This document shows positions 1 through 4,609 of a stretch of 7,498 bases of DNA, piece after piece. A program made the position numbers and the translations under genes. The first letter of the stretch is position 1. Every line of letters starts with the position of its first letter. Location: contig JAUVFY010000056.1 of assembly GCA_030594025.1 (NCBI GenBank), forward strand, positions 1 to 7,498, given 5' to 3'. The stretch is from Deltaproteobacteria bacterium. GTDB taxonomy: Bacteria > Desulfobacterota > GWC2-55-46 > JAUVFY01. The notes under the pieces were generated by a model. It was not told where the DNA came from. It was given only the letters and a program-made list of their open reading frames with translations, and searched no databases.

Positions 1-495
1 GGCATAGACCTTTCAGAGGCCGCAATAAAAGTCGCAAAAGAACACGCAAAGGAGTCGGGCCTCAAGATAGACTACAGGGCCATTTCTCTTTCGAAACTCG
101 CCCAAGAGGGGACAGAGCCGTTCGATTCTGTAGTCTTGAGCGAGGTCCTCGAACACACCAACGACCTCAAGGGGCTTGTAAGGGACGCCTCGAGGCTTCT
201 AAAAAAGGGCGGGGTTTTTCTTTTCAGCACCATAAACAAGACCCTCAAGGCCCGGTTTCTCGCCATATTCATAGCCGAAGACGTCCTCGGCATGATACAT
301 CCAGGGACACACGAATTCAAAAAGTTCATAAAGCCCTCACAGCTCACGGGCCTTCTCAGGGAAAACGGTGTATTAATGGAAGAGATAAAGGGAATGACCT
401 ACGACCCCCTGGCGTTAAAATTCAGGTTGTCTTCAAATACATCGGTAAATTACCTGGGCTACGGTGTAAAGGGGGTCATGGACCCCTCTCATTAG
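1..495 (+). CDS. ubiG: UbiG-like quinone-biosynthesis O-methyltransferase (5' end outside window)
   Basis: This is the last 164 codons of a class I S-adenosylmethionine-dependent methyltransferase; the frame is open from base 1. The visible part starts at the end of the second Rossmann strand with GIDLS (residues 1-5), whose Asp would bind the SAM ribose. It continues with the post-II strand and acidic helix FDSVVLSEVLEH (41-52), then LLKKGGVFLFSTIN (66-79). Two stretches are typical of UbiG rather than of methyltransferases in general: GTHEFKKFIKPSQL (102-115) and the near-terminal VNY (149-151). UbiG performs both O-methylation steps of ubiquinone synthesis at the membrane surface. The N-terminal glycine-rich SAM loop lies outside the window. 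The C-terminus (GVKGVMDPSH) is encoded by the first copy of a G/C-rich repeat and looks like an added tail. Family assignment is strong from recalled motifs; the exact quinone substrate is inferred. Confidence 0.85.
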   Translation, partial: GIDLSEAAIKVAKEHAKESGLKIDYRAISLSKLAQEGTEPFDSVVLSEVLEHTNDLKGLVRDASRLLKKGGVFLFSTINKTLKARFLAIFIAEDVLGMIHPGTHEFKKFIKPSQLTGLLRENGVLMEEIKGMTYDPLALKFRLSSNTSVNYLGYGVKGVMDPSH

Positions 496-547
496 ACCCC
501 TTTTCTTGGGGGGGGTCATGGACCCCCTTTCTTGGGGGGCCATGGAC
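471..547. repeat. G/C-rich short tandem repeat with hairpin potential at the ubiG 3' end
   Basis: The string GGGGGTCATGGACCCC occurs at 471-486 and, with one more C, at 511-527. A third degenerate copy (GGGGGGCCATGGAC) lies at 534-547. Two tandem units of about 25 bp, GACCCC-TTTCTTGGGGGG-CATG, span 495-520 and 521-544. Each core can fold as GGGGGTC-ATG-GACCCCC, a 7-bp stem with a 3-nt loop in the second copy. GACCCC at 495-500 could also pair with the following GGGGTC. The first copy lies inside ubiG and encodes its last residues. The block may end ubiG transcription, but there is no proper T-run behind the stems, so that role is a guess. Confidence 0.6.
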
Positions 548-583
548 GCTTGTTTTTTACCGCGGGTATCAGGGTAAAACTTA

Positions 584-625
584 AAACCCATTTAATTGCG
601 AAAGACCAGGGTTTATTTATTATAA
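584..625 (+). terminator. Weak candidate terminator downstream of ubiG
   Basis: AAACCC (584-589) can pair with GGGTTT (609-614) across a 19-nt loop, followed by an A/T-rich stretch. It lies about 90 bases after the ubiG stop. The stem is short and the tail is not a clean T-run, so this is only a possible terminator. Confidence 0.2.
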
Positions 626-663
626 AAATATAAAAAAACGGCCCCGTAAGAAAAACACAGGCC

Positions 664-690
664 AAAAGAAAAGCACGCCCCCCTGCGTGC
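664..690 (-). terminator. Intrinsic terminator of the XRE-family regulator gene
   Basis: Read on the minus strand, GCACGC (690-685), a six-base loop, then GCGTGC (678-673) form a fully G/C-closed 6-bp stem. It is followed at once by TTTTCTTTT (672-664). It begins 9 bases past the stop codon of the regulator gene, the expected place for a rho-independent terminator. The stem is short, which lowers confidence a little. Confidence 0.65.
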
Positions 691-699
691 GGGGCTTAA

Positions 700-1146
700 T
701 TACCTTAAAGAGGCCCCCCTGGCCCCCTTCGTCTCCTTCGCCCCCTTGGCCCCCTTCGCCCCCTTGGCCCCCCTCTCCTCTATCATCAAAAAGACCCTTA
801 AAAGGTTCAATATCTTCTTCCTTCCATCCCCGGACAGGCGTCTGAACCCATCGACCAGCTCCACGACCCCGTCTTTTCCGTTGTCTCCGTCAGGCCCTCC
901 GGTCATATCGCCTTTACCCGTCATGACCCATTCCCTTTTCGCTGAAAAAAGGCACTCGAGGGCGACAAGAAGCGGGCCTGTGGGGGCCCTCTTTCCGTTT
1001 TCCAGGTCAGACAATGAACTTCGCGAGATGAGGACCTCTCGGGCAAAAACCTCCTGGGGGAGGTTGTATTTTTTCCTCAAGGCCCTTATCCTTAGTCCTA
1101 CCTCCTTCATGTTACTTACCCTGGGGTCGTCCGCGATCCTAAGCAT
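700..1146 (-). CDS. XRE-family helix-turn-helix transcriptional regulator with a Gly-Ala-Lys repeat tail
   Basis: A 148-residue predicted DNA-binding regulator. Residues 15-68 form a lambda-repressor-type helix-turn-helix, with the recognition helix around ISRSSLSDLENGKRAP (40-55). It is followed by REWVMTGKGDM (71-81), a stretch common after the HTH in this kind of XRE regulator. Residues 95-121 (ELVDGFRRLSGDGRKKILNL and onward) look like a short helical segment. The tail 126-146 is made of GAK triplets encoded by a DNA tandem repeat. The ATG at 1146 is chosen because AAAGGA sits 7 bases before it. The in-frame TTG at 1197 would lie almost at the predicted transcription start. The gene has its own promoter and terminator, so it is probably monocistronic. 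Its targets are unknown; autoregulation is plausible from repeats around the promoter. Confidence 0.82.
   Translation of the reverse strand: MLRIADDPRVSNMKEVGLRIRALRKKYNLPQEVFAREVLISRSSLSDLENGKRAPTGPLLVALECLFSAKREWVMTGKGDMTGGPDGDNGKDGVVELVDGFRRLSGDGRKKILNLLRVFLMIEERGAKGAKGAKGAKETKGARGASLR
712..774. repeat. 9/18-bp tandem repeat encoding (Gly-Ala-Lys)n
   Basis: On the plus strand the 18-bp unit CCCCCTTGGCCCCCTTCG, itself two diverged 9-bp halves, recurs with small changes through the 3' end of the minus-strand XRE regulator gene. In that gene it encodes GAKGAKGAKGAKETKGARGA. Because the period is a multiple of three, gain or loss of a unit would change tail length without shifting the frame. 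Confidence 0.8.
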
Positions 1147-1209
1147 GACATTATCCTTTCTGTTTAATTTAAGAGTATTAAATACCCTTGCCAGCAATAT
1201 TTTAAATAA

Positions 1210-1237
1210 ATTATAACACTTGTTTTTGCTTTGTCAA
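1210..1237 (-). promoter_or_regulatory. Sigma70-type promoter of the XRE regulator gene
   Basis: On the minus strand a perfect TTGACA (1237-1232) and a perfect TATAAT (1215-1210) are separated by 16 bp. Transcription would start near 1203, giving a leader of roughly 57 nt before the ATG at 1146. An inverted repeat, ACTTG (1218-1222) and CAAGT (1235-1239), overlaps the -35 box and spacer. The direct repeat AATATTTTA flanks the promoter at 1196-1204 and 1240-1248. Both are candidate operators for autoregulation, which is inference. Confidence 0.8.
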
Positions 1238-1279
1238 GTAATATTTTACTATTTGTTTAATTTATCTGTGGAGGTAAAC

Positions 1280-1450
1280 ATGGTGGATAAACGGAAGGGT
1301 GTTTTATTTTTGGTAATGGTCAGTCTTATTTGCCGGATTTATTCCTTAGATGCCCTTTCTGACTCAGCCTTTTCTATCTCGCTTGCGATCTCCTTTACCG
1401 CGCTTACAGGGTCCTGGGCGTCCCTTATGGGTCTTCCGACCACGATGTAA
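1280..1450 (+). CDS. Doubtful small ORF with a good ribosome-binding site and signal-like N-terminus
   Basis: A 56-residue frame starts at ATG 1280 behind a near-ideal Shine-Dalgarno GGAGG (1270-1274) spaced 5 nt. Its start, MVDKRKGVLFLVMVSLI, has a basic N-terminus and a hydrophobic core, like a signal peptide or membrane anchor. From 1339 onward it lies antisense to the 3' end of pyrF, so its second half is probably a shadow. It may be the remnant of the 5' end of a lost gene, a true small membrane protein, or chance. No convincing promoter or family resemblance was seen. Confidence 0.2.
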   Translation: MVDKRKGVLFLVMVSLICRIYSLDALSDSAFSISLAISFTALTGSWASLMGLPTTM

Positions 1451-2079
1451 TCGGCGCCGTTATAAACGGCCTCATAAGGCGTGGATATGCGCTTCTGGTC
1501 GTCCCCCTTAACGCTGAAGGTTCGGGGTCTTATCCCCGGGGCAACTACCAAAAAATCCGTGCCGAACTTCTGTTTAACGTCTTTCGCCTCGAGAGCCGAG
1601 CAGACAACACCGGCGCACCCCGCGAGTTTCGCAATCCCTGCCCTGTGCAAAACGAGCTCCCTGGGTTCTTTGAATCGTTGGTCTATTCCCATGTCTTTGA
1701 AGTCATCACCCGAGAGGCTTGTAAGCACCGTAACGCCGAGGACCTGTGTATCGCCCTTTTCAGCGGCAACGGCTTTAATGAGCTCACTCGTATCGCAGTG
1801 AACAGAGACGAACCCGACGCCAAACTTTACGGCGGACCTGCACGCACGCTTTACGGTTTCCGGTATGTCGTGGAACTTAAGATCGAGGAAAATCCTTTTC
1901 TCATGGACCTCGGCCTTAACGGCCTCTACTACCACAGGGCCGCAGCTTACGAAGAGCTCGAGCCCTATCTTAAATACCCCCACATGGTCCTTTAGGAGCC
2001 TCGTGAAGCTTATGACCTCCTCAAGGGTGGAAACGTCGAGGGGGAAGATTATCCTTTCCCTGGGGGATATATCAGCCAT
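1339..2079 (-). CDS. pyrF: Orotidine 5'-phosphate decarboxylase
   Basis: This enzyme decarboxylates orotidine 5'-monophosphate to UMP, the last step of de novo pyrimidine synthesis, in the cytosol. The 246-residue length suits the bacterial TIM-barrel family. The hallmark catalytic block is intact as FLDLKFHDIPETV (64-76), with the Asp66-Lys68-Asp71 set. Other conserved elements are LDV (14-16), FKIGLE (36-41), TVLTS (117-121), the phosphate-binding VAPGIRP (179-185) and VGRPI (214-218). It starts 5 bases after the pyrE stop codon without a clear Shine-Dalgarno sequence, so its translation is probably coupled to pyrE in one operon. No convincing terminator was found between its stop and the next gene. 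The last residues (ERASKE) are charged and likely disordered. Confidence 0.95.
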   Translation of the reverse strand: MADISPRERIIFPLDVSTLEEVISFTRLLKDHVGVFKIGLELFVSCGPVVVEAVKAEVHEKRIFLDLKFHDIPETVKRACRSAVKFGVGFVSVHCDTSELIKAVAAEKGDTQVLGVTVLTSLSGDDFKDMGIDQRFKEPRELVLHRAGIAKLAGCAGVVCSALEAKDVKQKFGTDFLVVAPGIRPRTFSVKGDDQKRISTPYEAVYNGADYIVVGRPIRDAQDPVSAVKEIASEIEKAESERASKE

Positions 2080-2084
2080 ATCGT

Positions 2085-2702
2085 TTAGGATGTGTTGAGC
2101 TTTTTTTCTCTTTTTTCTTTTTTATCTTTTTTTTCCTTTAAGCGGCCCCGGTCTTGTTCGTACAAGCGAAGCAGGTCCCCTTTTGCATATACCGCTTCCA
2201 TCTTGCAATGCCTCTCGATCGCCTCCCGGCCGCCCTCCTGCCTGTCAACGAGCACTATGACCTTAAGTACTTCAAACCCCGCCTCCCGGGCCCTCTCGAT
2301 TGCCTTTACGGTAGATGCCCCGGTGGTTACAACGTCGTCTACAATTACTACCCTGGCGCCGGGCTCGAGGTTTCCCTCTATCCACCTCTGGGTCCCGTGC
2401 TTTTTCGCCTCTTTCCTTACGACGAAGACCTCGACGGGCTTGCCGTTGAGTTTGCTTATGAGCGCGGTCGCATAGGCTATGGGGTCGGCGCCCAGGGTAA
2501 GCCCTCCTATGCCGTCCACCGGTTCGTCTTTAATCCTTTCAAAAAATGCCCTGCCCGCAAGTTCCATCCCCTCCGGGTTATAAAGGGTCTTTTTTACATC
2601 AATGTAGACGTCGCTTTTTTTGCCCGAGGAGAGCATAAACCCCCCGTGCGGGTCGTAGCGAAAGGACCTCTTGTAGAGTAAGTTTAGAAGTGCCCGGGGC
2701 AT
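2085..2702 (-). CDS. pyrE: Orotate phosphoribosyltransferase
   Basis: This enzyme joins orotate to phosphoribosyl pyrophosphate to give orotidine 5'-phosphate, the substrate of the next gene's product. The PRPP-binding signature VVIVDDVVTTGAST is at 118-131. The flexible catalytic loop with VVRKEAKKHGT is at 94-104. The N-terminal orotate-site stretch FMLSSGKKSDVYIDVKKTL is at 22-40. At 205 residues it is near normal length but carries an extra lysine/glutamate-rich tail (188-201), encoded by an A-rich tract on the coding strand. The ATG at 2702 fits the usual family N-terminus (LLNLLYKRSF). No Shine-Dalgarno sequence precedes it, and the predicted -10 box ends only 10 bases upstream. It leads a pyrE-pyrF operon. 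Confidence 0.95.
   Translation of the reverse strand: MPRALLNLLYKRSFRYDPHGGFMLSSGKKSDVYIDVKKTLYNPEGMELAGRAFFERIKDEPVDGIGGLTLGADPIAYATALISKLNGKPVEVFVVRKEAKKHGTQRWIEGNLEPGARVVIVDDVVTTGASTVKAIERAREAGFEVLKVIVLVDRQEGGREAIERHCKMEAVYAKGDLLRLYEQDRGRLKEKKDKKEKREKKLNTS
2099..2141. repeat. Homopolymer-rich T/A tract at the pyrE 3' end
   Basis: The plus strand is almost all T with short interruptions, including runs of seven and eight. As coding strand this is an A-rich tract encoding the Lys/Glu tail of PyrE. Long A runs are prone to polymerase and ribosome slippage. Since the tract lies at the very end of pyrE, slippage would alter the tail and could affect coupling to pyrF. Confidence 0.6.
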
Positions 2703-2712
2703 ATTAGAAAAG

Positions 2713-2739
2713 ATTATACGAGTCAGGTAAAAGAGTCAA
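2713..2739 (-). promoter_or_regulatory. Promoter of the pyrE-pyrF operon
   Basis: On the minus strand TTGACT (2739-2734, five of six consensus bases) and a perfect TATAAT (2718-2713) are separated by 15 bp, slightly short. Transcription would start around 2706-2704, only 2-4 bases before the pyrE ATG at 2702. The message would therefore be essentially leaderless. No pyrimidine-type attenuator is possible in such a short leader. Confidence 0.65.
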
Positions 2740-2802
2740 GGGGTTTGAATTCTTGAGCGGAAGCCTTTAACGTCGGGGCTTTTTTGGGTAGCATCGAGGG
2801 GC

Positions 2803-3960
2803 TCAGGAGGGCTCTATGTACTCAAAGACCTTACCTTCGTAGTTTCTTAAGACAACCTTGCCCTTTTCATGGACAATCGTGTGGGCAGGGCCCACGGGTA
2901 TCTTCCCGCCCCCTCCGGGTGCATCTATTACGAATGTGGGCACCGCATAGCCTGTTGTGTGCCCCCCGAGCTTCTCTATGATGTTTATACCCACGGAGAC
3001 CGGAGTCCTGAAGTGTGCGGTGCCCACTGCAAGGTCGCACTGGTACAGGTAGTACGGGCGGACCCTGATTTTAAGGAGTTCGAGCATGAGCTTTTTCATT
3101 ATGGCGGGCCTGTCGTTTATGCCCTTCAAAAGTACCGTCTGGCTTCCCAGGGGAATGCCCGAATCTGCGAGCATCGCGCAGGCCCGTTTAACCTCCGGGG
3201 TAATCTCCCTGGGGTGTGAAAAGTGTATGCTTACGAACATGGGGTGGTAACGTTTGAGCATTGCGGCGAGCTCATGATCCACCCTCATTGGAAGTGTTAC
3301 GGGGACCCTCGTTCCTATCCTTATTATATCTACGTGGGATATGGAGCGCAGGCGCTTTACGTAGTACTCAAGGTGTTCGGTCTTGAGCATCAGCGGGTCA
3401 CCCCCGGAGATGAGCACATCCCTTACGGACCGTTTGGACCTTATGTACTTGAATGCCTCCTCAAAACGCTCTATGGACATGGGGGGCTCTTCTACGCCCA
3501 CAAGCCTGTTCCTCGTACAGTAGCGGCAGTACATGGCACACGAGTCGGTTACCATCAAGAGCACCCTGTCCGGGTACCGGTGCACGAGCCCCGGCACCGG
3601 GGAATGGGAGTCCTCGCCGCAGGGGTCCACCATCTCCTCTTTGGATACGGTCAACTCTTCTATCCTGGGGATAGCCTGTTTGCGTATGGGGCAGTTGGGG
3701 TCAACTCTATCGATAAGAGAAAAAAAGTAGGGCGTTATGGCCATTGCCAGACGCCCCTTTGATTTTTTGAAGCCTTCCTTTTCCTCAGGGGTGAGCCTTA
3801 TGAGCTTTCGTATCTCCTCGAAGGAGGTTATACGGTTTTTTATCTGCCACTTCCAGTCACCGCTCCCGGGGTGGCTCTTCGGGTCCGTGTATATCTCGGG
3901 TCGTAGGGTCCTTGCCAGATTGCTTCGGGATGAATCGGCGCTTATTGAAGGCCCTGCCAT
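2803..3960 (-). CDS. kamA: KamA-type L-lysine 2,3-aminomutase (radical SAM, PLP-dependent)
   Basis: This enzyme interconverts L-alpha-lysine and L-beta-lysine using a [4Fe-4S] cluster, S-adenosylmethionine and PLP. Cluster cysteines are Cys141, Cys145 and Cys148 in CAMYCRYCTRNR. Against the remembered Clostridium subterminale enzyme (offset +16), the PLP lysine is Lys353 in APGGGGK. The residues that read the lysine side-chain amine are Asp309 (QCDL) and Asp346 (FVIDAPG), and Arg150 matches the carboxylate-binding Arg. Keeping both Asp argues for lysine over glutamate as substrate. GSGDWKWQIKNRI (32-44) and DSHSPVPGLVHRYPDR (117-132) are also typical and argue against the shorter EpmB type. 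At 385 residues it ends at YIEPS, without the cysteine-rich zinc tail of the clostridial protein. An AGGAGG overlapping the upstream merR stop sets the start. Beta-lysine may feed osmolyte synthesis, but no ablB-like acetyltransferase is present here. Confidence 0.93.
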   Translation of the reverse strand: MAGPSISADSSRSNLARTLRPEIYTDPKSHPGSGDWKWQIKNRITSFEEIRKLIRLTPEEKEGFKKSKGRLAMAITPYFFSLIDRVDPNCPIRKQAIPRIEELTVSKEEMVDPCGEDSHSPVPGLVHRYPDRVLLMVTDSCAMYCRYCTRNRLVGVEEPPMSIERFEEAFKYIRSKRSVRDVLISGGDPLMLKTEHLEYYVKRLRSISHVDIIRIGTRVPVTLPMRVDHELAAMLKRYHPMFVSIHFSHPREITPEVKRACAMLADSGIPLGSQTVLLKGINDRPAIMKKLMLELLKIRVRPYYLYQCDLAVGTAHFRTPVSVGINIIEKLGGHTTGYAVPTFVIDAPGGGGKIPVGPAHTIVHEKGKVVLRNYEGKVFEYIEPS

Positions 3961-3969
3961 CGACTCCTC

Positions 3970-4245
3970 CTACCCTTTATCCGGCTTTTCGTTCTTTATA
4001 AGGCTCATCTGGGGGCCCGTGAGTTCCTCCATGGCCTTTTCGTATGCGACCTTATATTTGAAGCCCTTTTTCAGGTACTTCCAGATGCACTCTACCTTTT
4101 TCACGTCCTCGTCGGTATACTCCCTGAACTCCTTATCTCCTATTACGGTCTTCTGGGGCTTTATGTATCCCTTCTGTTCGAGGTAGTAGAGCTTCTGTCT
4201 CGGGATGTCGATTTTTCTCAGGAGCTCCGGGGTTCTTATGCCCAT
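3970..4245 (-). CDS. Small MerR-family helix-turn-helix regulator
   Basis: A 91-residue predicted regulator consisting of little more than the MerR winged-helix domain. The helix-turn-helix runs from RTPELLRKIDIPRQKLYYLEQ (4-24), with YLEQKGYIKP replacing the usual YYE..GL.. pattern. The wing and second motif follow at FREYTDEDVKK (40-50) and IWKYLKKGFKYKVAYEKA (54-71). There is no C-terminal effector-binding domain, so ligand sensing is not evident. The ATG is preceded by GGAGAAGGG. The stop is 9 bases before kamA and overlaps kamA's ribosome-binding site, so the two are co-transcribed. It may control its own operon and perhaps the divergent cytochrome-barrel gene through the AT palindromes upstream. 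Family call is good; target is inference. Confidence 0.82.
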   Translation of the reverse strand: MGIRTPELLRKIDIPRQKLYYLEQKGYIKPQKTVIGDKEFREYTDEDVKKVECIWKYLKKGFKYKVAYEKAMEELTGPQMSLIKNEKPDKG

Positions 4246-4269
4246 CCCTTCTCCAATATAAAATCATTT

Positions 4270-4320
4270 TTAATATTAATATTTAAATTGAATTTAAATT
4301 TATAATAGCATTAAATTTAA
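4270..4320. promoter_or_regulatory. Cluster of AT-only palindromes, candidate MerR operator
   Basis: Three palindromes lie within 51 bp: TTAATATTAA (4270-4279), the 19-bp ATTTAAATT-g-AATTTAAAT (4281-4299) with perfect 9-base arms, and TTAAATTTAA (4311-4320). The 19-bp one covers the predicted start point of the merR-kamA message, and the last sits in the -35/-10 spacer. This layout suits repressor binding. A/T palindromes also arise by chance in AT-rich DNA, so function is inferred. Confidence 0.4.
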
Positions 4321-4329
4321 ACTTGTCAA
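4302..4329 (-). promoter_or_regulatory. Promoter of the merR-kamA operon
   Basis: On the minus strand a perfect TTGACA (4329-4324) and TATTAT (4307-4302, five of six consensus bases) are separated by 16 bp. The predicted start near 4295 gives a leader of about 50 nt before the merR ATG at 4245. The spacer is normal in length, unlike the 19-20 bp spacers of classical MerR-activated promoters, so simple repression or constitutive activity is more likely here. Confidence 0.7.
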
Positions 4330-4353
4330 GAAAAAAATCATGCTTTCTGGGTA

Positions 4354-4381
4354 TTGACAAATCGAAAAAAAGTATTTTAAT
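4354..4381 (+). promoter_or_regulatory. Divergent promoter for the cytochrome-barrel gene
   Basis: A perfect TTGACA (4354-4359) and TTTAAT (4376-4381, five of six consensus bases) are separated by 16 bp. The -35 box lies only 24 bp from the -35 box of the divergent merR-kamA promoter. Transcription would start near 4388. Confidence 0.6.
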
Positions 4382-4387
4382 CAAAAC

Positions 4388-4609
4388 ATAATTTAAAAAG
4401 GGACATATAATCTGTGTTAAGTTTCTTCCTTCATGATCCTCTATCGTCCCTTCATTATAAATCTACCTAAAGAACAAGACACTTCGGCGATTAATAAAGT
4501 TAGACCAAGGCAACAAGGCAGGTATGTCTATTGCGGCCCTTCTTAGTATCTTCCCCGCACCGCTCTTTTGAACCCATGAAGTATCTGCTATGCCAAAGGA
4601 GGAGATAAA
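4388..4609 (+). other. Long untranslated leader of the cytochrome-barrel gene
   Basis: About 220 bases separate the predicted start of transcription from the ATG at 4610. No gene was recognised in it. It ends with a strong Shine-Dalgarno AGGAGG (4597-4602), 7 bases before the ATG. No known riboswitch or convincing long stem was recognised by eye; GCGG/CCGC pairings around 4530-4560 are weak. A leader this long could carry regulation, or the true promoter may lie nearer to the gene. Confidence 0.4.

Noticed and set aside
72..347. Minus-strand open frame of 91 codons inside ubiG
   Set aside because: It is antisense to a clear methyltransferase and has no family-like sequence.
746..1216. Plus-strand open frame of 156 codons over the XRE regulator
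   Set aside because: Its Pro/Ser-rich sequence is the mirror of the HTH gene and its GAK repeat; the minus strand has the promoter, ribosome site and terminator.
2154..2681. Plus-strand open frame of 175 codons antisense to pyrE
   Set aside because: The reverse strand encodes an intact PyrE with all motifs; this is a shadow frame.
2761..2785. AAGCC/GGCTT stem followed by Ts between kamA and pyrE
   Set aside because: The T-run would serve only plus-strand transcription, where no gene lies upstream; the 5-bp stem with an 11-nt loop is weak.
3223..3762. Plus-strand open frame of 179 codons antisense to kamA
   Set aside because: The reverse strand encodes a well-conserved radical SAM enzyme; no separate signal was seen.
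2803..3960. Reading the aminomutase as EpmB (EF-P lysine modification) or glutamate 2,3-aminomutase
   Set aside because: The C-terminal DAPGGGGK region and WKWQIKNRI block are of the KamA type, and both lysine-reading Asp residues are kept.
4576..4608. Ten-codon leader ORF (MKYLLCQRRR) ending one base before the cytochrome-barrel start
   Set aside because: It has no ribosome-binding site, and its Arg codons are simply the Shine-Dalgarno sequence of the main gene.
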